This document shows, piece after piece, positions 24,503 through 34,028 of a stretch of DNA of 64,000 nt (position 1 is the first letter of the stretch; each line of letters begins with the position of its first letter). The stretch is from an uncultured Clostridia bacterium (lineage in GTDB: Bacteria > Bacillota > Clostridia > TANB77 > CAG-465), in NCBI GenBank assembly GCA_934162655.1, contig CAKPJL010000001.1:1-64000 (forward strand), given 5' to 3'. The notes beneath the pieces were generated by a model. The model had not been told where the DNA came from and made no database searches. It saw only the letters and a program-made list of their open reading frames with translations. A program made the position numbers and the translations under genes.

Positions 24503-25114
24503 CTATATATCTAGTATGACTTTTTCTGGATGATTTGATGCATCCACTGTTTTTAAAAGTCCTGCATTTTTATAATAATTTATAATATCAGAAGAATTTT
24601 TCTTATAAGTTTCTATTCTTGCTTTTAAAGTTTCCTTTGTATCATCTGTTCTTATAAGTAGATTTCCTCCACAATCATCGCATACATTTTCAACTTTTGA
24701 AGGGAAATCTATACCATATGATTTTCCACATTTTTCACATTTTTTTCTTTCTAGAATTCTTCTAAAAGCAAGTTCATCTTCAACGACAAGCTCAAAAACC
24801 TTTGTAACTTCTTTTCCTTCTTCTTTTAACATTTTATCAAGTTCATGAACTTGTGTTATCGTTCTTGGATAACCATCAAGTATAAATCCATTCTTACAAT
24901 CTTCTTGTCTTATTCTATTTCTTAACATATTTGTTATATCTTCATCAGATATTAACATACCTTTTGATAATTTTTCTGCTATTTTTTCGTCACTTATTGC
25001 AGCCTCTCTTAACATATCACCTGTTGAAATGTGTGGAATGTTTAAATGCTTAGCTAAAATGTCAGATCTTGTTCCCTTTCCTGTTGCAGGTCCACCCATA
25101 AATATATAAACCAT
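24503..25114 (-). CDS. adk: Adenylate kinase
   Basis: This 203-aa enzyme interconverts ATP + AMP and 2 ADP. The P-loop is GGPATGKGT (7-15), where most relatives have GxPGAGKGT. The LID domain keeps four cysteines, CEKC and CDDC (about 126-149), typical of zinc-binding Gram-positive forms. DGYPRT is present. It is slightly shorter than the common 212-217 aa. It is cotranscribed with map. The usual upstream partner secY is missing, and a helicase gene precedes it. Confidence 0.93.
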   Translation of the reverse strand: MVYIFMGGPATGKGTRSDILAKHLNIPHISTGDMLREAAISDEKIAEKLSKGMLISDEDITNMLRNRIRQEDCKNGFILDGYPRTITQVHELDKMLKEEGKEVTKVFELVVEDELAFRRILERKKCEKCGKSYGIDFPSKVENVCDDCGGNLLIRTDDTKETLKARIETYKKNSSDIINYYKNAGLLKTVDASNHPEKVILDI

Positions 25115-25204
25115 TTTTATTCCCCCTTAATTTAACGAAAATATTTTACCATAAAATATGAGTAAAATAAAGTGATTTTTACATTTTTTTCAATTATTAA
25201 ATAA

Positions 25205-27844
25205 TTATTCATATATAGATATGTTTTTAACGCCGTTTTTACCTAAATTTTTCATACGAGCTCTTAATAACATTCTTCTTCCATCAGCAGTTTTAGTATA
25301 TACTAAATCATGCTCACCTATTTTTTGTCTAAAATACTTAGAAAATACCTGTGCAAATTCTTTTTTTGTTGAAAGTACATTTGGTACATTATAATAATCA
25401 TTTATTTGTTTTAAATTTTTATTTAGTCTTGCAATAATATATCTTTGATTATCTGTCTTAGAAAACACTTCATTTAAAGCGGTAGTAAAAATATTTGCCT
25501 CACTAGTTGTAGCACCTGTAATATAACACATTATATAATTTTCTTCCTTTAACATTTTTATCTTTATTTTACTTTTAGGGGTTTTTATAAATTTACATCT
25601 ATAAAGTGAGTCAAGTGTAACCTCACTAACTAACCTAATATACCTTTCAGGTTTTCCTTTAATAAACATATTTATACACTTTACTGCTAAATAAATCCCT
25701 ATAAAAGATAGCACAAGTTTAAATATAAAAGGCATTTTAAGTAAAATACCTAGTATTAAAACTATAAAAAATATAGTGCTAGCTACCACAAAAGATTTAT
25801 TTATAAACCATATCGCTTCTGGCTTTACATTTGTAACTTTTGTATTTGAAGGAATTATATTTAATTCATTATTTCCTTCTAATGAACTTTTCCATTTATC
25901 TGCCATTTTTGTTCTATTTGTAGCCATTCTTTTCATAAACTCATTTGCCATTTCTACTCTACTTTTATTAAACGGAGGTGATACTTTATCCCCTAATCTA
26001 TAAATTCCACTTGTTATAACATTTGTGTCATAAGAAATACCAGGATACGCCTTAAATCTTTTTTTTAGCATTTCATAATCAGGATTAAAATAGTTAGTAT
26101 CTTCATCATTTACACAAACAAGATGCCAAATATTAGAAGTCTTATTTTCATCCTTACTATTTGTTCTAATTGCTCTTCCTCTCATTTGGTTAGAAAGCAT
26201 AAATGATCCAACAAAAGATGCTAAAACTAAACAATTAATGCTTGGTTCGTCCCATCCTTCACCAAGTAATGCCTTTGTTCCAATTATAACATTAATAATT
26301 CCGTTTGCAAAAAGTTTTGATATCATATTCATAACTTTATTTCTTAATGTATCTGGGACATTTACTATTAAATAATCCTCATTTACATGCTCATAGCTTA
26401 CTTTATTATAATCAAGCTTTTGTGTAACAAAAAGGCCATATAAATTTTCTTTTGCCTCTTTTGGAATTACAAATATCTTACCAGTAAGAACTGCTGCTTT
26501 TACATCATTATAACTATTTATTAATTTGTTAAATATAGGAAATACTCCAATTTTATCTACATTTTCCTCACTGTTTGATATGTATTCTTTTCTAATGTAA
26601 TCTGTTAAAATTACCATTCTTAAATTATCTTTTAGATCATTTTTTTCTATTTCATATATTTTTGATATACTATTTAATTTTCCTTTACTATTTATGAAGT
26701 AATCTTGAAGAGTTTTATTAAAAGAAAGTGATATAGTACCATTTTCAATAACTCCTAGCATATTTAGTTTTCTTTCAAGCTCTGCTATATCCCCCTCTAT
26801 ATCTTTATAGCTTTTTCTATCATTTAATACTATATTTTTTAATAATATCTCAAGCCATTTAACATCTAGACTTGGTATATTCTGACTAACATCTCCAAGT
26901 ATTTTTATATTATCTTTTGGAATTTCTACTTTTGCATCATTTAAATATATAAGCATAGAACTATAATAAGAAATATTTTCTAGTAGCTCTTCCTCATTTT
27001 CATATGGATATTTTATATACCTATGTGACAATATAGAATTTTTTATTTTGTCGTTTTTTCTTATGTCATTTCCTAAATCCTCTAATTCTTTTTTATATTT
27101 TTCTATCTTTTCTTTTTGTTCTTCTTCTATTATATTAAAAAATATATAATCTTGGTGTGGACACAGATTTTTAGCTTTAACAAGCTCTGGAACTGTTACA
27201 TAAGCATCAATTTCTCCACAAAGGTCAATATACTTTTTCCATTCTGTATATTTGCTATCATATGGAGGCGTGGCTGTAAGAGATATAATATTAATGTTGC
27301 CAAGTTCTTCAATTACATCTTTTAAAGAATTCCACCATGCTGATTTTAAGTGGTGTGCTTCATCTAAGATTATAGTAGATATCTTTTTATCTTTTATCTC
27401 TTTTATTATATCATATTGTTTTATTAAGCTTATATCTTTTAGCTCCTCTTCTTCTTTTACTATATCATCTGTATCCTCTACACTAGAATATGTATCTTTA
27501 CACTTTTGCCTTTTATATGCATAATGTAAAGCCTGATAAGTTGCTACATTAAAAAATTTTAAGTCATATATATCCAAACTTACCCAACTCGGGATCTCAT
27601 TATAAGTCGTAAAAGATGATATAAATCTATCTATCCATTGATTTTTTATTGTAATTGTTGGTGAAAGTATTAGAACCGGCTTTTTTAAGTATCTTGCTAA
27701 TTCTAATCCAAGTATCGTCTTTCCTGATCCAGGTGCTGCTACAATATGAATTTTCTTATCTTTTATATATTTTTCTACTTGATCTAAAACTCTTTTTTGA
27801 TAAGGTCTCCATTCATATTTAAATTTCACATCATTACCAAACAT
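25205..27844 (-). CDS. SF2 DEAH-type helicase with C-terminal membrane helices
   Basis: This 879-aa protein has a superfamily 2 helicase core. Walker A is APGSGKT (about 39-45), motif II DEAHH follows, and LTATPP is motif III-like. Motifs V-VI are IIGTKALLGEGWDEPS and QMRGRAIRTN (about 535-575). This layout resembles the UvrB/type III restriction helicase group. Two strongly hydrophobic segments follow (about 687-707 and 711-732). After them comes a C-terminal domain of about 145 aa that was not recognised. No nuclease motif or partner methylase is seen. It starts 1 nt after the ywlC stop, indicating coupling. The function is unknown. Confidence 0.8.
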   Translation of the reverse strand: MFGNDVKFKYEWRPYQKRVLDQVEKYIKDKKIHIVAAPGSGKTILGLELARYLKKPVLILSPTITIKNQWIDRFISSFTTYNEIPSWVSLDIYDLKFFNVATYQALHYAYKRQKCKDTYSSVEDTDDIVKEEEELKDISLIKQYDIIKEIKDKKISTIILDEAHHLKSAWWNSLKDVIEELGNINIISLTATPPYDSKYTEWKKYIDLCGEIDAYVTVPELVKAKNLCPHQDYIFFNIIEEEQKEKIEKYKKELEDLGNDIRKNDKIKNSILSHRYIKYPYENEEELLENISYYSSMLIYLNDAKVEIPKDNIKILGDVSQNIPSLDVKWLEILLKNIVLNDRKSYKDIEGDIAELERKLNMLGVIENGTISLSFNKTLQDYFINSKGKLNSISKIYEIEKNDLKDNLRMVILTDYIRKEYISNSEENVDKIGVFPIFNKLINSYNDVKAAVLTGKIFVIPKEAKENLYGLFVTQKLDYNKVSYEHVNEDYLIVNVPDTLRNKVMNMISKLFANGIINVIIGTKALLGEGWDEPSINCLVLASFVGSFMLSNQMRGRAIRTNSKDENKTSNIWHLVCVNDEDTNYFNPDYEMLKKRFKAYPGISYDTNVITSGIYRLGDKVSPPFNKSRVEMANEFMKRMATNRTKMADKWKSSLEGNNELNIIPSNTKVTNVKPEAIWFINKSFVVASTIFFIVLILGILLKMPFIFKLVLSFIGIYLAVKCINMFIKGKPERYIRLVSEVTLDSLYRCKFIKTPKSKIKIKMLKEENYIMCYITGATTSEANIFTTALNEVFSKTDNQRYIIARLNKNLKQINDYYNVPNVLSTKKEFAQVFSKYFRQKIGEHDLVYTKTADGRRMLLRARMKNLGKNGVKNISIYE

Positions 27845-27845
27845 A

Positions 27846-28844
27846 TTATGTCTCCTTATATCTAATCTTACTTAATATATCAGCAATAGCACTATTTAAG
27901 TTTAAATTCTTTACATCTTCTATTATACATAAATCAAATTTTCCTTTTTCAATCTCTCTTAAATACTTATATATGTTTTTGTTAGCAAAATCACAATTTA
28001 TGCTACTTCCTAGATCAAAAAACGAAATATTTTTTGCCGTTTTTCTACTTTTAATACCTTTTATAAAATCATCAAATCCAAGGACTGCAACATTTTTTGT
28101 TATATTATTTTCAACCAATTTATTTAAATCCTCTTGTTTACTAACAAACTTACTAAAAACATTAATATTATATGTCTTATTTTTGACTAGCTCGTCTTGT
28201 AATACACTAACTCCCGTTTTTTGTATTATATCTTCTACTGTTATATATCCTTGTCTTAATACCCTAACATAATTATCATATACTCTAACTATCGTTGACT
28301 CTATTCCTATGTGTGCTTGACCATCATCTATATACATATCAACATCATTTAAAAAATCTTCTCTTATATCTGATATATTTGTACCACTTGGTCTATTTGA
28401 AATGTTTGCAGAAGGACATGCAATTGGTTTGCCAAGTTTTTCTATTATAGCTAGTGTAATATCATTTTGAGGCATTCTTATCCCAATTGTATCTTTTGAA
28501 GCAGTAACAATACTTGGAATATACTCATTTTTTTCAACTACTAAGGTAAGTGCCCCAGGCCAAAAGCTATCTATTAATTTTTCCGATATATCATTTAATG
28601 TTCTCACACATAACCTTGCCATTTCTTTTGATGAAACTAAAATATTTAAAGCTTTATTTTTGTCTCTTTTCTTTATATCATATAATCTTTTTACACTATT
28701 TTTATTTGTTGCATCTGCTGCTATACCATATACGGTATCTGTCGGTAATACAATAATTCCACCTTGTTCTAAAGTATTTACAGCATTTTCTATAATTTGA
28801 TTTGTTTTTGAAAAGTTCAAGTTTTTTTTATCTATATTATCCAC
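27846..28844 (-). CDS. ywlC: Threonylcarbamoyl-AMP synthase (YwlC/Sua5 type)
   Basis: This 332-aa enzyme makes threonylcarbamoyl-AMP for t6A37 in ANN-decoding tRNAs. It has a YrdC domain with GGIIVLPTDTVYGI, KKRDKNKALN and ACPSANISNRPSGT, followed by the extra C-terminal Sua5 domain (about 225-330). The GTG at 28844 is chosen because AGGTGG lies 5 nt upstream. A TTG eight codons earlier lacks an SD. It is coupled to the downstream helicase gene. Confidence 0.92.
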   Translation of the reverse strand: MDNIDKKNLNFSKTNQIIENAVNTLEQGGIIVLPTDTVYGIAADATNKNSVKRLYDIKKRDKNKALNILVSSKEMARLCVRTLNDISEKLIDSFWPGALTLVVEKNEYIPSIVTASKDTIGIRMPQNDITLAIIEKLGKPIACPSANISNRPSGTNISDIREDFLNDVDMYIDDGQAHIGIESTIVRVYDNYVRVLRQGYITVEDIIQKTGVSVLQDELVKNKTYNINVFSKFVSKQEDLNKLVENNITKNVAVLGFDDFIKGIKSRKTAKNISFFDLGSSINCDFANKNIYKYLREIEKGKFDLCIIEDVKNLNLNSAIADILSKIRYKET

Positions 28845-28889
28845 TTTTTCCACCTTCACATTAATCAAATAAAGTATATCATGATTTTA

Positions 28890-28926
28890 CATAAAAATAA
28901 AGTGGAATTTTAAAAAATTCCACTTT
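28890..28926 (-). terminator. Intrinsic terminator
   Basis: AAAGTGGAATTTT arms around a short A/T loop are followed on the minus strand by TATTTTTATG. It ends the transcript of the gene at 28936. Confidence 0.88.
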
Positions 28927-28935
28927 AAAAAGTTT

Positions 28936-29547
28936 TTAGAGCCAATCTATATTTATCACAACACTTTGTTTTATTCCATTATATTGCATTAAAAAATAGG
29001 AATCCATCTCATAATAGTTAAAAATATTAATTAAAGATAATGAAAAATGGTTAAGAACACCAATAACATCATTTTCAAAATATATAGAACTTATATCAGA
29101 AAACTTCAAAGCTATCTCTACTGTAAGATCATCCCTAAATGCTTGATTTAAATGTTTTTGTAAAAGATTTTTATCTTCTCTTGTACGATTAATCGCAGCT
29201 AAAATAAGATTTTTTATAATTTTTTTAGCAAGTTCTATTTCTTGTGGGGTAACTATATATTTAGCTGCAATATCAGAATCTTTCTTCAAATTATCATCTA
29301 CCTTGCCTAATAATTTAACTTCCTGATTAAAAGCCTTATTAATTAAGTCATGGGTCATTTCTTGCGTATTATTATACTTCTTATATGAAGCATCATTTAG
29401 ACCTATTTGTTCTAACATATCATAGCAATTAAAGCAAGGTTTTATTCCTTCCCTAAAAAAAATAATCTCCCGTAACGCTTCTAATACTGCACCGTACTTT
29501 GCCATGTTATAATTATAAATTCCTAAGTAAGTTCTAAAATTTTCCAT
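28936..29547 (-). CDS. 203-aa cytoplasmic protein of unknown function
   Basis: This is a mostly alpha-helical soluble protein, with no signal peptide or membrane helix and two cysteines close together (CFNCYDM, about 38-44). GAGGTG precedes the ATG. It has its own terminator and is set between hpf and ywlC. No domain or motif was recognised, and the neighbours do not suggest a role. Confidence 0.6.
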   Translation of the reverse strand: MENFRTYLGIYNYNMAKYGAVLEALREIIFFREGIKPCFNCYDMLEQIGLNDASYKKYNNTQEMTHDLINKAFNQEVKLLGKVDDNLKKDSDIAAKYIVTPQEIELAKKIIKNLILAAINRTREDKNLLQKHLNQAFRDDLTVEIALKFSDISSIYFENDVIGVLNHFSLSLINIFNYYEMDSYFLMQYNGIKQSVVINIDWL

Positions 29548-29623
29548 AAAGCACCTCTTAAATTATTTTTTGGTCTAACATTACAAACTGCTTCAAATTA
29601 TATCATATACTAACATAAAAGTC

Positions 29624-29656
29624 AAAAAAGGTAGTAGATGATATATACCTACTACC
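29624..29656 (-). terminator. Intrinsic terminator of hpf
   Basis: GGTAGTAGG and CTACTACC arms around an AT loop are followed on the minus strand by T6. Confidence 0.9.
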
Positions 29657-29664
29657 AAAAGATA

Positions 29665-29988
29665 CTATTCATTTTCAGGTGTTTCAACCTTATCATACCT
29701 CTTATTTTCTTTTGAATCTTTTTCTTTTCTAATTTGTGCCTCTATTTTAGAAATTACTGCCTCTATACCATAATATAAATCTTCTGCTTTTTCTCTTGCC
29801 AAATAAGTATGAGATTTATATTCAATACGAATGTCAACATCATGAGTTCCATTCTTCTTATCTGTGAAAGTTAAATGACAAATTGTTGAATCATCAAAAA
29901 ATTTATCTAGTTTTTTTACTTTCTTTTCAGCAAAACTTCTAATTGCATCTGTAACATCTATACGAAGTCCTGTTAAATCTAATATCAT
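29665..29988 (-). CDS. hpf: Short-form ribosome hibernation factor (HPF/YfiA family)
   Basis: This 107-aa protein has the S30AE fold and binds the 30S decoding centre to silence ribosomes. LTGLRIDVTDAIRSFAEKKVKKLDKFF and the DVDIRIEYKSHTYLAREKAEDLYYGIE region (both quoted only in outline) are typical. Most Firmicutes carry a long form of about 180 aa whose C-terminal domain dimerises 70S ribosomes. That domain is absent here and the protein ends in a charged tail. The ATG at 29988 has GAGGTGA upstream. It may be read from the germination operon, since gerAB ends 30 bp upstream. Confidence 0.88.
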   Translation of the reverse strand: MILDLTGLRIDVTDAIRSFAEKKVKKLDKFFDDSTICHLTFTDKKNGTHDVDIRIEYKSHTYLAREKAEDLYYGIEAVISKIEAQIRKEKDSKENKRYDKVETPENE

Positions 29989-30019
29989 ATTATTCACCTC
30001 ATACAAAGATTTTATAACA

Positions 30020-31192
30020 TTATTTTTGTTTTTGCAATACATTACTATTAAATTGATTAATTTTCTCTTTTATAATTGCACAAATTAGTGTTATAATCAT
30101 TGGTGCAATTATTCCAAATAAAATAATGTAAAAATAATATTTTTTTAGCTGTTCAGTAAATAAAACTGAGGACTTAAAAAAGTTATTAGTAAAAATCAAA
30201 ATTAATATGCAAACAATATAACTTATAATTGCCTCATAACTTTCTTTGTATTCCTTACCTTGCCTATTATATATATATCTAACAAATTTATTTATACTAA
30301 TGTAAATAAAATACACCATTACGGTTAAGGTTACAAATGTGTTCAATATAAATTGTAGTGAGAGGGTGTTTTCAACACGCTCTATAATAGAAAACAGCGA
30401 GAATTCTTGCAATGTTAAATATTCTGGATATTTAAATATCTCAAGAAGATTTTCCCCAAGTGTCATGATAGTACATAAAATTATTACAATTATAAATATA
30501 TTTGCAAGTATATAAGTAATAAAAACTTTTTTTGTGTTTTCATTATCCTTATGCACTTTAGAATTTGGTATTATAGTAAGTAAAAACATTGTAAACATTC
30601 CACATACTGCATATATCAAAGAAGAACTTATTAAGCTTCTAATATCACAATTTAATATAGGATAAATTCTTTCTATTCTAAATTTAGGAAATATTCCAAT
30701 TATTGAAAGTATAAAAAATAGCACATTTAGGACTATTATAACATTTCCAGCTCTCATGATAGCAAATATCTTTTTTGAAGATGTGTAAGCCACCACACAC
30801 AAAAGTAAAATTTTAATATAAGAAAGTGCTGTTTCCATTAGATAATTTGTATTAACAAACATTATTATATTTTCAAAAAACACGCATGCTACAAAAAATA
30901 TAGATAAATTTAGCACTATATTTACTACATTTCCAAAAAATTTTCCAAATACTTGGATATTATAATCTATAATGTCTTTTTCCTTTGCCATTTTCTTTAT
31001 TTTTATAAAAGAAAATAGAAATAAAAAACCTACGCAAAATCCTATTACACATGCAAAAAATGTATTTTGTTTTAATTGTTGAAACATTAAAAATGAAGTA
31101 AGTCCCAAAAAACTAGAAGCGATCATTAAAAACATTATAGAAAGGTATGATAGCTCATATATTTTTTGATTTTCCCTTTTATTTTTTACCAT
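30020..31192 (-). CDS. gerAB: Spore germination permease, GerAB family
   Basis: This 390-aa APC-type permease with ten or so membrane helices binds germinant in the inner spore membrane. The N-terminal loop and the even spread of hydrophobic segments from about 15 to 385 fit the family. Its SD (AGGAGGTG) lies in the last codons of gerAC, and the two genes overlap by 7 bp. It is third in an A-C-B ordered receptor operon. Confidence 0.9.
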   Translation of the reverse strand: MVKNKRENQKIYELSYLSIMFLMIASSFLGLTSFLMFQQLKQNTFFACVIGFCVGFLFLFSFIKIKKMAKEKDIIDYNIQVFGKFFGNVVNIVLNLSIFFVACVFFENIIMFVNTNYLMETALSYIKILLLCVVAYTSSKKIFAIMRAGNVIIVLNVLFFILSIIGIFPKFRIERIYPILNCDIRSLISSSLIYAVCGMFTMFLLTIIPNSKVHKDNENTKKVFITYILANIFIIVIILCTIMTLGENLLEIFKYPEYLTLQEFSLFSIIERVENTLSLQFILNTFVTLTVMVYFIYISINKFVRYIYNRQGKEYKESYEAIISYIVCILILIFTNNFFKSSVLFTEQLKKYYFYIILFGIIAPMIITLICAIIKEKINQFNSNVLQKQK

Positions 31193-32385
31193 TGTTTTTT
31201 AACACCTCCTAAATTAGGAATTGTTACATTTATGTCTATATCATAAGTAATGTCATTATATATTTTTGTATAAAATACATCCTTTACAGACATATAGTAT
31301 TTATTCTCATATCTATAAAATAAGTTTCCAATCTGAATTATATCTGAATTATACTTTTTTCTACAATTATTTATATAATTATTTATATGATTTATCATTT
31401 TTTGTTTTATTCTGTTTTCTATATCTCCCAAATCATTTTCATCTTCAATTTTTATATTTTGGCCTATTTCTGTTATATTGCACACCATCTTTAAATCGAT
31501 TTTTACATTTGGTATTTGTTCCTTTATGCTTGGTGTCATTTTAGAATTTGCATCTATTACCTCGATAACTATTCTATCTTGTTTTTCTCCTAGTTGAATA
31601 AGTGTAGTTTTTAATTCGTTTTGCAGTATATTATATGTTATATTGTCATTTTCTTCTAGATATCCTTTAATTTCATAGCCTTTAAAATATGCCATATCAG
31701 ATATTTTTATTTTATATGATTTGTCTTTTTTACTTTCTTCTTCTTTTTCTTTTTCATCTTCTTTACTATTATTTATTTCATCTTCTACCAATTCTATTGA
31801 ATTAATTACAACTTCTTGGCCTTCACCTAAAAATTTTCTTAAATTATCATTTAATAAGTCATCTGTCGAATTCCCTCTATATTTATATAAGTTTAATATA
31901 GATTTCCTTATTTCAGTTGCAAAATCATTAGTTTTTGCTGCCATTTTCTCCATCACCTCATTTGGTGTAGAATCTTTTGTAACAACCATTACGAAGTTAT
32001 TACCACCCTCATAATCTCTTATAAAATAGTCAAGTGTGTCCATCATTCTTTCTTTGGCTAATTTTTCTGATACCATAACCAGTTTTACATGTGCAAGATA
32101 TAATCTTTTTGGTGATTCTTTTATAATGTTTCTTAAAGCCTCTTGTATACTCTTTTCCTTAATTTTATACATAAATAGAGTTGAAAGTTCTTTCTCACTT
32201 ACCTGTTGTGAAGCATCACCTGTTTTTTTAGTATTTAGAATGTTTACACATACTTCATACTGACCATCTTCTGCTATATCTATACCTATACATGAAACTA
32301 TTGATAATTTATTTAACTCTCTCTCATTTGCAAGACCATTAAAAAGGAACATCACAATTAGAATTATTATTAAAATTTTTTTCAT
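31186..32385 (-). CDS. gerAC: GerAC-family germination protein lacking the lipobox cysteine
   Basis: This 399-aa protein has the GerC three-domain layout. An N-terminal hydrophobic segment (about 4-18) is followed by a short ELN-L-IV motif and then SCIGID. Relatives have a lipoprotein site GCWD before the REL. Here the same position reads NGLANEREL, with Leu in place of the modified Cys. The protein could remain anchored by its uncleaved N-terminal helix. A Glu/Lys-rich stretch (about 200-225) is inserted between domains. AGGTGA precedes the ATG. Confidence 0.9.
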   Translation of the reverse strand: MKKILIIILIVMFLFNGLANERELNKLSIVSCIGIDIAEDGQYEVCVNILNTKKTGDASQQVSEKELSTLFMYKIKEKSIQEALRNIIKESPKRLYLAHVKLVMVSEKLAKERMMDTLDYFIRDYEGGNNFVMVVTKDSTPNEVMEKMAAKTNDFATEIRKSILNLYKYRGNSTDDLLNDNLRKFLGEGQEVVINSIELVEDEINNSKEDEKEKEEESKKDKSYKIKISDMAYFKGYEIKGYLEENDNITYNILQNELKTTLIQLGEKQDRIVIEVIDANSKMTPSIKEQIPNVKIDLKMVCNITEIGQNIKIEDENDLGDIENRIKQKMINHINNYINNCRKKYNSDIIQIGNLFYRYENKYYMSVKDVFYTKIYNDITYDIDINVTIPNLGGVKKQW

Positions 32386-32392
32386 GTTTCAC

Positions 32393-33964
32393 CTACTTTT
32401 TTATCTTCATTTTAGTTATATTATTAGTTAAAATATGTTGCCTTTTATTATCATCATAAAAATTTTTCCTAGAAATCACTTCTTCTTTAAGAACTGACAA
32501 TTCCATTGGAGCTATTGGATACATAAAAGGTTTATCTTCACTAGATATATCACACAGTTTTATTATTAAAAATATAGTACAAATTCCAATTCCATAAAGT
32601 CCTGCAACAGATGAAAATATTAAAAATATTAGTCTCCAAGATCTAAGAGCATTTACCATATTTATATCTGAAAACATAAGTCCAGAAATCATAGTAACCG
32701 CTATTACAATTATCATGATTGGTGATACTATTCCAGCACTAACTGCTGCATCTCCAAGAATTAAAGCTCCAACGATAGAAAGTGTATTTCCTGTTGCATT
32801 TGGCACCCTATAATCTGTTTCTCTTAGTATTTCAAATGAGAGAATCATTAAAATTCCTTCAAAAAATGCAGGAAATGGTACCCCATCACGCTGTATAGCA
32901 AAAGATATTAAAAGATCTGTTGGTATTGATTCTTGATCAAATGTTATTAGTGCTACATAAAAAGCAGGAGTAACAAGTGTCAAAATAAAAGCTATATATC
33001 TTACAATTCTTGTTAAAAAAGTATTAGTATTTAGCAAATATTTATCATCAATATTATTTATAAAGTCTGTTAAAAAAGCTGGTAAAATAAGTACAAATGG
33101 ACTATTTTCTATAATTAATGCAATTCTTCCTTGAAGTAAAAAATTACATACTATATCTGGTTTTTCTGTTGATATAATTGTTGGAAAATCAGATTTTCTT
33201 TTTTGTATTAATAATTCTATTATTTGATTTGAATTTATAATTCCATCAATATCTATTTTATCAAGTTTAGCTTTTATAGTATTTACAATTTCTTTTTTCG
33301 CTATATTTGATATATACATAATTCCTATTTTTGTTTTAGTGCATCTTCCAAGCTTTTTTTCTTCTAGTAAAAGTTTTTCTGTTTTTAGTCTTTTTCTAAT
33401 CAAACCAACATTTGTTATATAGCCTTCAATAAATGAATCTTTTGGACCTTTTACATTATTTTCAGTAGTTGGTACATTTATCGTTCTATCCAGTCCCTTT
33501 TTAGTTTCAAGTGCTAAAATATCTCCCCTATAAATTAAAAGAGAAAATCCCGAAAAAAGATAATAAAAAATATCATCTTTTTTTACATCAATTTCTTTAA
33601 CATTATTTATAGATATCTTCTCTAAGATATACTTTAATACCAAATTTAAATCACTAGTATCATCTTTATTTTGTGTTTTATTTTCGATATACTTTTTCCA
33701 TTTTAACTTTTTATCATCTTTTTTTATGTTTGATTTTTCACCTAAAAAGTCCTCTGCATCTAACATATTTAGCTCTTCTATACTTTTTATAACATAATTT
33801 GATATTAAATCAGTTGAGCAAAGTGAATCTACAAATACTAAATCAATAAAATCATCTCTAAATTTGAGCTTTCTATAACTCATATCTTCAATTAAATTAG
33901 TATTTTTTTTGATATAATCTATTATATTTTTATTTTTTAATTTATCTAAATTCTCACTATTCAT
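32393..33964 (-). CDS. gerAA: Spore germination protein, GerAA family
   Basis: This 523-aa receptor subunit has a large soluble N-terminal part (about 1-285) and five or six membrane helices (about 290-485). Family phrases such as FPTIISTEKPDIVCNFLLQGRI and RDGVPFPAFFEGILMILSFEILRE (quoted in outline) are present. It starts the gerAA-gerAC-gerAB operon, with gaps of 8 bp or overlaps. A forespore sigma-G promoter is expected, but none was convincing in the 40 bp before it. Confidence 0.92.
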   Translation of the reverse strand: MNSENLDKLKNKNIIDYIKKNTNLIEDMSYRKLKFRDDFIDLVFVDSLCSTDLISNYVIKSIEELNMLDAEDFLGEKSNIKKDDKKLKWKKYIENKTQNKDDTSDLNLVLKYILEKISINNVKEIDVKKDDIFYYLFSGFSLLIYRGDILALETKKGLDRTINVPTTENNVKGPKDSFIEGYITNVGLIRKRLKTEKLLLEEKKLGRCTKTKIGIMYISNIAKKEIVNTIKAKLDKIDIDGIINSNQIIELLIQKRKSDFPTIISTEKPDIVCNFLLQGRIALIIENSPFVLILPAFLTDFINNIDDKYLLNTNTFLTRIVRYIAFILTLVTPAFYVALITFDQESIPTDLLISFAIQRDGVPFPAFFEGILMILSFEILRETDYRVPNATGNTLSIVGALILGDAAVSAGIVSPIMIIVIAVTMISGLMFSDINMVNALRSWRLIFLIFSSVAGLYGIGICTIFLIIKLCDISSEDKPFMYPIAPMELSVLKEEVISRKNFYDDNKRQHILTNNITKMKIKK

Positions 33965-33992
33965 AAAAAACTCCTATAATTAGTATTGGTTA

Positions 33993-34028
33993 TAACAAAA
34001 AAAAAATACAAGATTTAACTTGTATTTT
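33993..34028 (-). terminator. Intrinsic terminator of the redox module
   Basis: AAAATACAAG and CTTGTATTTT arms around ATTTAA are followed on the minus strand by T10. The stop codon of the CcdA-like gene lies in the stem. Confidence 0.88.

Noticed and set aside
25205..27844. The helicase considered as part of a type III restriction system
   Set aside because: No methyltransferase gene or PD-(D/E)XK motif could be seen nearby.
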